NCBI RefSeq assembly: GCF_024171955.1 | Contig: NZ_JAMTCS010000006.1 | Coordinates: forward strand, 248,001 to 312,000 | DNA length: 64,000 bases | Source: Promicromonospora thailandica | GTDB taxonomy: Bacteria > Actinomycetota > Actinomycetes > Actinomycetales > Cellulomonadaceae | Reading direction: 5' to 3' | Shown: piece after piece, positions 54,101 through 61,611 of the stretch | Layout of the letters: every line of letters starts with the position of its first letter | How positions within the stretch are numbered: the stretch's first letter is position 1 | Made by a program: the position numbers and the translations under genes | The notes under the pieces: generated by a model | What the model was told of the DNA's origin: nothing | Databases searched by the model: none | Seen by the model: only the letters and a program-made list of their open reading frames with translations

Positions 54101-54571
54101 GACTCGGGCGAGCCCCTGCTGGTCGAGGCCGACTTCGACCTGCGGGTGGGGCGGGCCCGGCTGCGCGGCCAGGTCGACCGCGTGGAGGACGCGGGCGACG
54201 GTGCCGTGACGGTGGCCGACCTCAAGACGGGCAAGACCGCGGCGGGCAAGGCGAAGGCGGCGGAGAACCCGCAGCTCGGCGCGTACCAGCTGGCGGTCGA
54301 GGAGGGTGCGCTCGACCTTCCCGAGGGCACGGTCAGCAAGGGCGCGAGCCTCGTCTACGTGGGCACGGAGACGGTCGCGGCGAGCATCCGGAACCAGCCC
54401 GCGCTGGCGCCGGACGAGGACGGTGGGAGCTGGGCCCGTGACACGGTGGAGGGCGCCGCCGACACGATGGCCGCCGCGCGCTTCGCGGCGCGCGTCAATG
54501 ACCTGTGCGAGGTGTGCGCCGTCCGGCGTTCCTGCCCGCTGCAGCCCGAGGGACGGAAGGTAGTCGAGTGA
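51152..54571 (+). CDS. adnA: AdnA-like helicase-nuclease subunit
   Basis: 1139 residues: a UvrD-like motor domain with Walker A GAPGSGKTT (K53) and a C-terminal RecB/AddB-type nuclease (GQVDRVED and VADLKTGKTA supply the metal/catalytic Asp and Lys). Cysteines C905, C1119, C1122 and C1128 match the C...CxxCx5C pattern of iron-staple nucleases. Motif II is DDYQE (D264-D265) instead of DEYQD, so ATP hydrolysis in this subunit is probably weak. AdnAB resects double-strand breaks in actinobacteria. GTG 51152 has TTCGAT 7 nt upstream. The stop overlaps the adnB start. Confidence 0.9.
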   Translation: MTPTLALAPRLAPPAPSSGGAAPVRLDDSQAVAVEAALARRATLVLGAPGSGKTTVACEVAVRALAAGASPERVLVLASSRRAAARLRDEVAARAGRTVGAPMVRTASSAAFAVLHRRAAALELPAPTLVSGPEQDLVLAELLAGHVAGEGRPLTLPAGLPEDSLGLRGLRQELRDLLMRAAERGLGPVELDELGRANDRPEWVMAAQLYEEYLDTMTLRLATPDAGPRYDPAVVIDEAAQALRSWTDEVPGVPRPEWDLVVVDDYQEATAATVRLLRVLHEPDGPQDRRAPGGPGAGARLVLLSDPDSAVQTFRGAAPGLTGRAAAPAGRGRAFGAFDAETAVLGTVWRQEPELRAVTRAVTDRIPVSASALHRRATARPADEGADAAAVQVAVLSGAAQEAAWIARELRAEHLLRGTPWERMAVIARSGTRLGALRRELVSASVPVALLGSDLPLRDEPAVAPLLAAVRTCAGAPRGSLEALIADELDGDQQVLDAETAALLLVSPIGGLDAVALRRLRRALRSEELSAGGGRTSDALLVEVLADPARAALLPTQVRRGPLAVARVLAAGREAAGEAGATAQTVLWAVWAATGLAERWSAAALTGGPAGLRADRDLDAVLALFRAAETFVDRMPGAPVAAFVDYLASQDLPADSLAASAQGAGAVEALTPAGAAGREWDVVVVAGVQDGVWPDLRLRDSLLGSQALVELVAGRSQDGRVVGSEARRQVLTDELRAFAVAVSRARRRLLVTAVEDTEEAPSVFCDLVAPRNDGGEGPDPRRVPVGPPLDLRGVVAAARSELVRAAAPVPAVADPVVHRGADPGTDGATNEAEHTAEGSADDPTRDAPRVHPGAALLADLAAAGVAEADPSTWYGVAGVSSEVPLWGEQETVTVSPSKVETVTTCALRWAFESAGGTRPDATHQTLGTLLHSIAQTHPKGSLADLRTELDRRWPELALPDGWPSLQLRKRAERMVERLAGYLADSGEPLLVEADFDLRVGRARLRGQVDRVEDAGDGAVTVADLKTGKTAAGKAKAAENPQLGAYQLAVEEGALDLPEGTVSKGASLVYVGTETVAASIRNQPALAPDEDGGSWARDTVEGAADTMAAARFAARVNDLCEVCAVRRSCPLQPEGRKVVE

Positions 54572-57500
54572 CCGGGCCCGAGATCCGCCTGTCCGCCCGC
54601 GCGATCGCGCGCCTGCTCGGCCGGCACGAGCCCACCGACGAGCAGGTGCGTGTCATCGAGTCGCCGCTGGAGCCCGCGCTCGTCGTCGCGGGTGCCGGGT
54701 CGGGCAAGACGGAGACCATGGCCGCACGGGTGGTCTGGCTCATCGCCAACAAGCTGGTGCACCCCGAACAGGTGCTCGGTCTGACGTTCACGCGCAAGGC
54801 GGCGGGGGAGCTCACGCAGCGCGTGCAGACCCGGCTGGCCCAGCTGAACCGCGCGCTCGGCGAGGAGTCGGGCGAAGCGCTGGCCGGTCTCGACCTCGAC
54901 CGGCCCACGGTCGCCACGTACAACGCCTACGCCGCCTCGCTCGTGGCCGACCACGGCCTGCGGCTCGGCGTCGAGCCGAGCGCGCGGCTGCTGGGTCAGG
55001 CCGAGCAGTGGCAGCTCGCGTCCCAGGTCGTGGAGTCCTGGGACGAGGACCTGGGCACCGACAAGGCGGTCAGCACCGTCACCGGCGCGGTGGTCGCGCT
55101 GTCGGGGGCACTGGGGGAGCACCTCGTGGACCCGGCGGAGGCCCGCGACCGGCTGACCGAGATGGCCGAGCACCTGGAGTCGCTCCCGCTCGGTCCCCGG
55201 CAGAAGAAGCGCACCAAGGAGGTCGAGAAGCTCATCGGCTCCGTGGCCGAGCGGGCCCGGTTCGTGGACCTCGTGGTGGAGTACCGGCACCGCAAGCGGA
55301 TCGCCGAGACGCTCGACTTCGGGGACCAGGTCGCCTTCGCCGCGCAGCTCGCGCGCGAGGTGCCGCTGGTCGGCGCCGCCGAGCGGGCGCGGTTCGAGGT
55401 CGTGCTGCTCGACGAGTACCAGGACACGTCCTACGCCCAGGTCGAGCTGCTGACCGGGCTGTTCGGCGGCGGGCACCCGGTGACGGCCGTCGGCGACCCG
55501 CACCAGTCCATCTACGGCTGGCGCGGCGCCTCGGCGGGCGGCCTCGCCCGGTTCCCGGACCGGTTCCGGCACCGGGACGGCGCCCCGGCCGCCGTGCACT
55601 ACCTCTCGACGTCGTGGCGCAACGATGCCGCGATCCTGTCCGCGGCGAACGTCGTGTCGGCGCCCCTGCGCTCGCGCACGGGCGCCGGGGGCTCCGTCGA
55701 GGTCCCGCCCCTGGACCTGCGTCCCGGCGCGGGCGACGGGGTGGTCTCCGCCCACGTCGCCGCGACCCCGGAGGAGGAGGCCGACGCGGTCGCCGAGTGG
55801 GTGGCGCAGCGCTGGCGCTCCGGTGCGCACCCCGACGGGCGGGCCACGGCCGCCGTGCTCTGCCGGGCACGGGCCCAGTTCCCGGCCCTCGAGGTGGCCC
55901 TGCGCCGACGCGGCCTCCCGGTCGAGGTCGTGGGCCTGGGCGGGCTGCTCTCCACGCCCGAGGTGGTCGACGTCGTCGCGCTGCTCCAGGCCGCGCACGA
56001 CCCGTCGCGCGGCGACTCGTTGCTGCGCCTGCTCACCGGGCCGCGGCTCAACCTCGGTGCGGCCGACCTGCACGCCCTGGGCTCCTGGGCAGCGGACCTG
56101 GCACGGCTCGACGACCCGCGCCGTGCAGCCGGAGCGGCCCGCGCCGACACCCCGGGCGCAGGCGCGGCGCCCGACGGGACGGCCGCCGACCCCGACGACG
56201 GCACCCGCGTCGTCGAGGGCGACGTCACCGACCACCGCTCGATCGTCGACGCGCTCGACGACCTCCCGCCGCTCGGCACCCCGGCCCGGGACGGCCGGGT
56301 CCTGTCCGCGGACGCCCACCGGCGGCTGACCGCCCTCGCCCGGCTGCTGCGCGACCTGCGCGGCCTCACCTACCTCTCGCTGCCCGAGCTGGTGGTCCAG
56401 GCCGAGCGCGCCCTCGGCCTGGACGTCGAGGCGGCCACCGCGCTGGCCCTCGCGGGCGCCGGGGTCGGCGGCGCCGTGAGCGACCGCGGCCGGGAGCACC
56501 TCGACGCGTTCCGGGACGTCGCGGCGTCGTTCGCGCAGTCGTCGGACACGGCGACGCTCGGTGCGTTCCTCGCCTGGCTCGGCGTCGCGGGCGAGCGCGA
56601 GCGCGGGCTCGACATGCCGGTCCACGAACCGGACCCCGACGCCGTCCAGGTGATCACCGCGCACGCCGCCAAGGGCCTGGAGTGGGACGCGGTGGCCGTG
56701 GCGGGCCTGGCCGACGGGGCGTTCCCCACGTGGGACCGGGGCGCGCGGTCCGGGGAGACCTCGTCGGGCTGGCTCTCCGACCTCGGCGAGCTGCCCTACC
56801 ACCTGCGCGGCGACGCGGACGACCTGCCGCGCTTCGACTGGGAGCACGCCTCGGACACGAAGGACCTGGTGGCGCTCCGGGACGAGTTCAAGCTCGACTG
56901 CGGCGAGCACCGGCTGGCCGAGGAACGCCGGCTGGCCTACGTCGCGTTCACGCGCGCCCGGAGCGAGCTCTTCCTGACGTCCTCGTGGTGGGGCACGGCG
57001 AGCCGGCCGCGGGACGTCTCGCCGTTCCTCGCCGAGCTGGCCGACGCCGGGCTCGTCGCCACCGACCTCTGGGCGCCCGCGCCCGAGCCGGACGCCGAGA
57101 ACCCTCGCAACACCGAGGAGACCACGGCGCTCTGGCCCACCTCCGATCCGAGCGCCGAGCAGGGTCCGGGGCGGGGGGCCACCGCCCGCGACGTGCTGCG
57201 TGCCACGGCAGACCGCGTGGACGAAGCCGCGGAGCGCCGCCTGGCGGCGCTCGCGGCCGCGGGGCTGCCCGCGGACACCCTCACGGCGCCGCGTGGCCGG
57301 CTGGCGGATGCGGCCGGCCACGACCTGGTCGACCTGGCCCGGATGCTGCTCGCCGACCGGGACCGGGCCGCCGACCGGGAGGTCGCCTTCCCCGCCCATG
57401 TGTCGGCGTCCGGGCTGGTCCGGCTGGCGGCGGACCGGGACGCGTTCGCCCTCCAGCTCCGCCGGCCGGTGCCGGTGCAGCCCACGGTGCACGCCCGGCG

Positions 57501-57987
57501 CGGCACCCGGTTCCACGAGTGGGTGGAGCAGTTCTTCACCTCGGCGACGCTGCTCGACGTCGACGACCTGCCCAGCGCCGAGGACGACGACCTGCCCGAG
57601 GACACCGATCTCGACAAGCTGCGGGACACGTTCCTGGGGTCGGAGTGGGCGGCCCGCACGCCCGTGGCGGTCGAGGTGGACGTCGAGACGCCGGTGGCCG
57701 GTGTCATGCTCCGGTGCCGGATGGATGCCGTCTTCCGGGACCCGGCCGCGGGCCCGGACGCCGTGGTCGTCGTGGACTGGAAGACCGGTCGCGAACCGCT
57801 CGACGCGTCGGCACGTGAGGCGCGCGAGGTGCAGCTCGCGGTGTACCGGCTGGCGTGGTCCCGGTGGACGGGTCTGCCGCTGGACCAGGTCAGCGCCGCG
57901 TTCTACTACGTCGGGTCGGACGCCACGGTGCGGCCGGAGCGCCTGCTCGACGAGGCCGAGCTGGAGGCGCTGATCCGGGGCGCGTGA
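54568..57987 (+). CDS. adnB: AdnB-like helicase-nuclease subunit
   Basis: 1139 residues: complete UvrD-type motor (Walker A VAGAGSGKTET, K47; motif II LLDEYQDTS, D282-E283; GDPHQSIYGWRGAS; late VQVITAHAAKGLEWDAVAVAG and RRLAYVAFTRAR) and a C-terminal nuclease domain (RGTRFHEWVEQFF, LRCRMDAVF, VVVDWKTGREP). This should be the driving motor of the AdnAB break-resection machine. GTG 54568 overlaps the adnA stop (GTGA). Convergent with nudC, 12 nt apart. Confidence 0.92.
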   Translation: MTGPEIRLSARAIARLLGRHEPTDEQVRVIESPLEPALVVAGAGSGKTETMAARVVWLIANKLVHPEQVLGLTFTRKAAGELTQRVQTRLAQLNRALGEESGEALAGLDLDRPTVATYNAYAASLVADHGLRLGVEPSARLLGQAEQWQLASQVVESWDEDLGTDKAVSTVTGAVVALSGALGEHLVDPAEARDRLTEMAEHLESLPLGPRQKKRTKEVEKLIGSVAERARFVDLVVEYRHRKRIAETLDFGDQVAFAAQLAREVPLVGAAERARFEVVLLDEYQDTSYAQVELLTGLFGGGHPVTAVGDPHQSIYGWRGASAGGLARFPDRFRHRDGAPAAVHYLSTSWRNDAAILSAANVVSAPLRSRTGAGGSVEVPPLDLRPGAGDGVVSAHVAATPEEEADAVAEWVAQRWRSGAHPDGRATAAVLCRARAQFPALEVALRRRGLPVEVVGLGGLLSTPEVVDVVALLQAAHDPSRGDSLLRLLTGPRLNLGAADLHALGSWAADLARLDDPRRAAGAARADTPGAGAAPDGTAADPDDGTRVVEGDVTDHRSIVDALDDLPPLGTPARDGRVLSADAHRRLTALARLLRDLRGLTYLSLPELVVQAERALGLDVEAATALALAGAGVGGAVSDRGREHLDAFRDVAASFAQSSDTATLGAFLAWLGVAGERERGLDMPVHEPDPDAVQVITAHAAKGLEWDAVAVAGLADGAFPTWDRGARSGETSSGWLSDLGELPYHLRGDADDLPRFDWEHASDTKDLVALRDEFKLDCGEHRLAEERRLAYVAFTRARSELFLTSSWWGTASRPRDVSPFLAELADAGLVATDLWAPAPEPDAENPRNTEETTALWPTSDPSAEQGPGRGATARDVLRATADRVDEAAERRLAALAAAGLPADTLTAPRGRLADAAGHDLVDLARMLLADRDRAADREVAFPAHVSASGLVRLAADRDAFALQLRRPVPVQPTVHARRGTRFHEWVEQFFTSATLLDVDDLPSAEDDDLPEDTDLDKLRDTFLGSEWAARTPVAVEVDVETPVAGVMLRCRMDAVFRDPAAGPDAVVVVDWKTGREPLDASAREAREVQLAVYRLAWSRWTGLPLDQVSAAFYYVGSDATVRPERLLDEAELEALIRGA

Positions 57988-57999
57988 GGGAGCCGCCGG

Positions 58000-58953
58000 T
58001 CAGTCGCCGACCCGACCGCCGTGCCATTCCTCGATCAGGGCGCGCGCGATCGAGGAGCGGCCGGGCGGGCTCAGCCGGCCCTCCGCGATTGCCGCGCCGA
58101 GCTCGGCCCGCGTGAACCAGTCGGCCTCGGCGATCTCGTCCTCCTGGCGCACGAGGGCCGTCGTGGTCGCCCGGGCCCGGAAGCCGAGCATGAGGGAGGC
58201 CGGGAACGGCCACGGCTGGCTGCCGCGGTACTCGACGGTCGCCGGGTCCACGACGACGCCGACCTCCTCCGCCGTCTCGCGCACCACCGCCTGCTCCAGG
58301 CTCTCGCCGGGTTCGACGAAACCCGCCAGCACCGAGCGGCGGTCCGTGCCCCACGCCGGTCCGCGCGCCAGCAGCAGGCGGTCGTCGGCGTCGGTGATCG
58401 CCATGATCACCGCGGGGTCGGTGCGCGGGAAGTGGTGCGACCCGTCCTCCGGGCAGATGCGCACCCAGCCGGCCTGGGCCACCTCGGTCGGGGTGCCGCA
58501 CCGGGGGCAGTGCGTGTGCGTCTCGTGCCAGCGGGCCAGGGCGATCGCCTCGACGGCGAGGCCCTGGTCCAGGTCGGGCACGTCGAGCGTGCGCAGCCCG
58601 GCCCAGCCCGTGCCCGGCTCGGGGACGGAGCCGAGGGCGGGCTCGGGGGCGGTCCGGGCGAGCACCGCCGCGAGGTACGGCACGCCGTCGGCCTCCCCGA
58701 GGAAGAGGTGGGCGCCGACGGCGAGGTGGGCGACGTCGTCGGGCGCGAGGAACGCCACGCGCGGGCCGGCCGTGGCCACCTGGTCGCCCTGCAGCACCAG
58801 GATCCGGGTGCCGGGCTCCTTGAGGAGGTCGTCGACGAGACGCGGCTCCGCGCGCCGGTGCGCGGCGCGGTCGTGGGCGGCCCGGAGGAAAAGGAGGTCG
58901 AGAGGGTGCACCGCACGACGGTAGCCGCCCGGCCGCAGCCGCGCCGACGACAT
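58000..58953 (-). CDS. nudC: NAD(+) diphosphatase / decapping NUDIX enzyme
   Basis: A 317-residue NudC-type enzyme cleaving NAD(H) and NAD-capped RNA 5' ends. Zinc-ribbon region CPRCGTPTEVAQAGWVRICPEDG (about 148-170; the fourth ligand position is not Cys), NUDIX box GFVEPGESLEQAVVRETAEEVG (about 208-229) and the NudC hallmark SQPWPFP (about 242-248). ATG 58953 is chosen because TTG 58968 would start inside the PadR operator. Divergent from padR. Confidence 0.93.
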   Translation of the reverse strand: MSSARLRPGGYRRAVHPLDLLFLRAAHDRAAHRRAEPRLVDDLLKEPGTRILVLQGDQVATAGPRVAFLAPDDVAHLAVGAHLFLGEADGVPYLAAVLARTAPEPALGSVPEPGTGWAGLRTLDVPDLDQGLAVEAIALARWHETHTHCPRCGTPTEVAQAGWVRICPEDGSHHFPRTDPAVIMAITDADDRLLLARGPAWGTDRRSVLAGFVEPGESLEQAVVRETAEEVGVVVDPATVEYRGSQPWPFPASLMLGFRARATTTALVRQEDEIAEADWFTRAELGAAIAEGRLSPPGRSSIARALIEEWHGGRVGD

Positions 58954-58962
58954 GCCCTTGCC

Positions 58963-59005
58963 TAGCAAGACTTGTATTGCAAGTCTTGCTATACAAGGTT
59001 AGGCT
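58963..59005 (+). promoter_or_regulatory. padR promoter and 12-bp-arm operator
   Basis: -35 TTGCAA (58977-58982), 17-nt spacer, -10 TAGGCT (59000-59005), then 7 nt to the padR ATG. The palindrome TAGCAAGACTTG (58963-58974) / CAAGTCTTGCTA (58980-58991), with 5 nt between, covers the -35. A second inverted repeat CTTGTAT (58971-58977) / ATACAAG (58991-58997) overlaps it. It fits PadR autorepression and may also affect nudC. Confidence 0.75.
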
Positions 59006-59012
59006 CGCGGGC

Positions 59013-59345
59013 ATGAGCGAAGAGCGGATCGCCACCAACCTCCGGAAGGGAGTGCTCGAGTACTGCGTGCTCGCGCTGCTCTCCCACGGCGAGAAGTACG
59101 GCCTCGAGCTGGCGGGCGACCTCACCGCGCGGGAGCTCATCGCGAGCGAGGGCAGCCTCTACCCGCTACTTGCCCGCATGCGCGAGAACGGGCTCGTCGA
59201 GCCCCGGTGGGACACGTCCGGCACCGGCCGTCCCCGCCGCTACTACGCGATCACCCAGCACGGCTCCGAACAGCTCGCCACGTTCACCCGGGTCTGGGTG
59301 TCGCTCGGCGCGCAGGTCGACGCACTCCTGGAGGGATCACGATGA
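59013..59345 (+). CDS. PadR-family transcriptional regulator
   Basis: A 110-residue winged-helix repressor: LRKGVLEYCVLALLSHGEKYGLELAGDL (about 10-37) and SEGSLYPLLARMRENGLVEPRWDTSGTGRPRRYYAIT (about 46-82) are typical. It should bind the palindrome immediately upstream. ATG 59013 is leaderless. Its stop overlaps the start of the membrane protein gene (ATGA), a common PadR-HAAS pair. Confidence 0.92.
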   Translation: MSEERIATNLRKGVLEYCVLALLSHGEKYGLELAGDLTARELIASEGSLYPLLARMRENGLVEPRWDTSGTGRPRRYYAITQHGSEQLATFTRVWVSLGAQVDALLEGSR

Positions 59346-60256
59346 GACGGGCCACCACGACGGAAGGCACCACGATGAACGCCGACACCGAAGACACGTA
59401 CCTGCGGGACGTCGCCAAGCGTCTGCGGGCGCTCACCCCCGCCCAGCGCTCCGCCGTGCTCGACGACGTGCGGGCCCACTTCGCGGACGCCGCCGAGGCC
59501 GGCCGCACCCCCGAGCAGGCGGTCGAGGGGCTCGGCGACCCCGCGACGTTCACCCGGCGCGTGCAGGCGGAGCTGGGGCACGACGCCGACCGCGCCGGGC
59601 GGATCCGCCGAGTCCTGCAGTGGACGGCGGTCGCCATGGCGGTGTTCACCGCGATGTTCGAGACGTTCCTCTGGCCGGACGGCATGACCTTCGGCCTCTT
59701 CCTCCCGATCCAGGGGGACGGTTTCGCCGTCGTCCTGTGGAGCCTCGTCCCGGCGCTGGTGGCCGCGTTGCCGCTCGTCGTCCCCGCCCGTGCGCGCACG
59801 GCCACCACGGTCGTGGTGCTCGCCGCGCTCACCGCCCTCGCCCTCGCGGCGCAGATGACGTTCGTCCCGACGGCGATGCTCGCCTGGGCGGCACTGATCG
59901 TGCCGGTCATCGCTCGGCACGGCCGGCCCGCGCCCGCCTGGCGCATCGCCGGCGGCGTCCTGCTGATGCTGCCCAGCGCCCAGCTGCTCAGCGGCGCGCT
60001 CGCGGGGAGCTGGGGCATGGACGCGGAAGCCATGATCTACACCGCCGTCCCGGTGGGCCTGGGCCTGCTGCTCCTCGTGGGCCGGAGCTGGCCGGGCGTC
60101 GTCGTGGCGGCGTTCGGGGCGGGCGTGCTCGTCTGGGGCACGCTCGACCTCGGGATGCTGTTCCTCCTCCTCTGGTGGGCCGGCGGGCTGTTCCTCACCG
60201 TCGGCCTGTCCCACGCCCTCGCCCACGCGAACCTGCGACGGACCGGCCGCGCGTAG
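59342..60256 (+). CDS. HAAS/DUF1700-domain membrane protein
   Basis: 304 residues. A cytoplasmic HAAS-type start (YLRDVAKRLRALTPAQRSAVLDDVRAHFADA ... VEGLGDPATFTRRVQAELG, about 19-80) is followed by seven or eight hydrophobic segments. Genes of this type sit directly after PadR regulators in many Gram-positives; function is unknown, possibly in membrane stress sensing. ATG 59342 overlaps the padR stop; ATG 59375 is an alternative. Confidence 0.82.
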   Translation: MRRATTTEGTTMNADTEDTYLRDVAKRLRALTPAQRSAVLDDVRAHFADAAEAGRTPEQAVEGLGDPATFTRRVQAELGHDADRAGRIRRVLQWTAVAMAVFTAMFETFLWPDGMTFGLFLPIQGDGFAVVLWSLVPALVAALPLVVPARARTATTVVVLAALTALALAAQMTFVPTAMLAWAALIVPVIARHGRPAPAWRIAGGVLLMLPSAQLLSGALAGSWGMDAEAMIYTAVPVGLGLLLLVGRSWPGVVVAAFGAGVLVWGTLDLGMLFLLLWWAGGLFLTVGLSHALAHANLRRTGRA

Positions 60257-60273
60257 CCGCGGCGGTGCCGCAC

Positions 60274-60328
60274 GGCGGTGCCACGGACCAGGGCCGGACA
60301 CACCCCCGGCCTGGTCCGTGGCACCGCC
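60274..60328. terminator. 19-bp hairpin after padR operon
   Basis: 60274-60292 and 60310-60328 pair over 19 bases (outer part GGCGGTGCCACG / CGTGGCACCGCC) with a 17-nt GC-rich loop. It lies 18 nt after the HAAS gene stop and just before the next gene's -10. Confidence 0.75.
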
Positions 60329-60338
60329 GACGCTGCAA

Positions 60339-60344
60339 TACGGT
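60339..60344 (+). promoter_or_regulatory. -10 box of leaderless phosphotransferase-like transcript
   Basis: TACGGT with 6 nt to the GTG at 60351. Confidence 0.6.
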
Positions 60345-60350
60345 GTGCAC

Positions 60351-61268
60351 GTGTCCCGCACGCCCCTCGCCCTCGCCGCCCTCTCGACCGCCGCCGTACC
60401 CGGCCTCGACGCCCAGTCCGTCCGTGTCGGAGACCTCGCGGGCGACTACGACGTCGCCGTCGTCACCGGTCAGGACGGCCAGGAATGGGTGGTGCGCGCG
60501 CCGCGCACCACCGTGGCCGGCGCAGCGCTGGAGGCCGAGATCGAGCTGCTCGACGCGCTGCGGCTCTACATCGACACGGGCGTGCTGCCGTTCGTGGTGC
60601 CGCAGGTCGCGGGCCACGCGCTGCTGCCGGAGGGCGGCCGGGCCGTGGTGCACCGGCGGATCATCGGCACCACCCTCGACGTCGAGGCGCTGGAGCCCGG
60701 CCCCGGCCTGGCCGCCGACCTCGGGCGGGCGATCGCCGCGATCCACGAGCTGCCCACCTCGGTCGTGGAGACCTGCGGCCTGCCCAGCTACACCGCCTCC
60801 GAGTACCGGGAGCGGCGCCTCACCGAGGTCGACGAGGCGGCCAGGACCGGCCGCGTGCCTCCGACGCTGCTGCGGCGGTGGGAGACCGCGCTGGAGGACG
60901 TGTCGCTGTGGAAGTTCCGGCCCGTCGTGGCGCACGGCGACCTGGCGCCCGACCAGCTGCTCGTGGACCGGCAGCGGGTGGTGGCGGTCTCCGGCTGGTC
61001 GGAGGCGCGGGTCGCGGACCCTGCCGACGACCTCGCCTGGCTCATCGCGGCGGCCCCGATCGAGGCCGTCGACTCCATCATGGAGGCCTACCAGCTGCGC
61101 CGCACGGAGCTGAGCGACCCGCGCCTGGCCGAGCGTGCGATGCTCGTCGGCGAGCTCGCTCTCGCCCGGTGGCTCCTGCACGGCGTGCGGCACCGGCTGC
61201 CCGAGGTCATCGAGGACGCCACGTCCATGCTGGAGGACCTGGACGAGGCGACCCAGGACCAGGGCTGA
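60351..61268 (+). CDS. APH-fold phosphotransferase-like protein, degenerate active site
   Basis: A 305-residue protein of the aminoglycoside phosphotransferase/choline-kinase fold (often annotated macrolide 2'-phosphotransferase). The catalytic loop is VAHGDLAPDQLLV with D197 kept, but the metal-binding Asn is Q202, and the usual IDW segment is VSGW with G215 in place of the second metal-binding Asp, followed by SEARVADPADDLAWL. This suggests a weak or non-catalytic kinase. GTG 60351 is leaderless. Convergent with the mycoredoxin gene (13 nt). Confidence 0.85.
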   Translation: MSRTPLALAALSTAAVPGLDAQSVRVGDLAGDYDVAVVTGQDGQEWVVRAPRTTVAGAALEAEIELLDALRLYIDTGVLPFVVPQVAGHALLPEGGRAVVHRRIIGTTLDVEALEPGPGLAADLGRAIAAIHELPTSVVETCGLPSYTASEYRERRLTEVDEAARTGRVPPTLLRRWETALEDVSLWKFRPVVAHGDLAPDQLLVDRQRVVAVSGWSEARVADPADDLAWLIAAAPIEAVDSIMEAYQLRRTELSDPRLAERAMLVGELALARWLLHGVRHRLPEVIEDATSMLEDLDEATQDQG

Positions 61269-61281
61269 GCCGAGGGCGGCG

Positions 61282-61551
61282 TCAGGCGGCCAGCGCCCGC
61301 CGCACGTCGGCCAGCGACGGGTTGGTCGCCGCCGAGCCGTCCGGGTAGACCACCGTCGGCACGGTCTGGTTGCCGCCGTTGACCTGCTCCACGAACGCCG
61401 CCGCCTCCGGGTGCTCCTCGATGTCCACGACCGTGTAGCCGATGCCCTCCGAGTCGAGCTGCGTGCGCAGCCGGCGGCAGTAGCCGCACCAGGTCGTCGA
61501 GTACATCAGGACGGTGCCGGTCTCGGGAACGGGCGAGGTCGCCTCGGACAT
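61282..61551 (-). CDS. mrx1: Mycoredoxin (glutaredoxin-like)
   Basis: An 89-residue thioredoxin-fold protein with the active site WCGYC (C22, C25) and cis-proline segment NQTVPTVVYPDGS. Mycoredoxins reduce mycothiol-protein mixed disulfides in actinobacteria. ATG 61551 has GGAGG 4 nt upstream. Position between nudC and uvrD2 matches the mycobacterial order, apart from the inserted padR unit. Confidence 0.92.
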   Translation of the reverse strand: MSEATSPVPETGTVLMYSTTWCGYCRRLRTQLDSEGIGYTVVDIEEHPEAAAFVEQVNGGNQTVPTVVYPDGSAATNPSLADVRRALAA

Positions 61552-61611
61552 CGGGCCTCCTTGGCAGGGTCGTGCGGGGCGTGTCAGTGGTTGCTGCGAG
61601 AATCGCAGACG

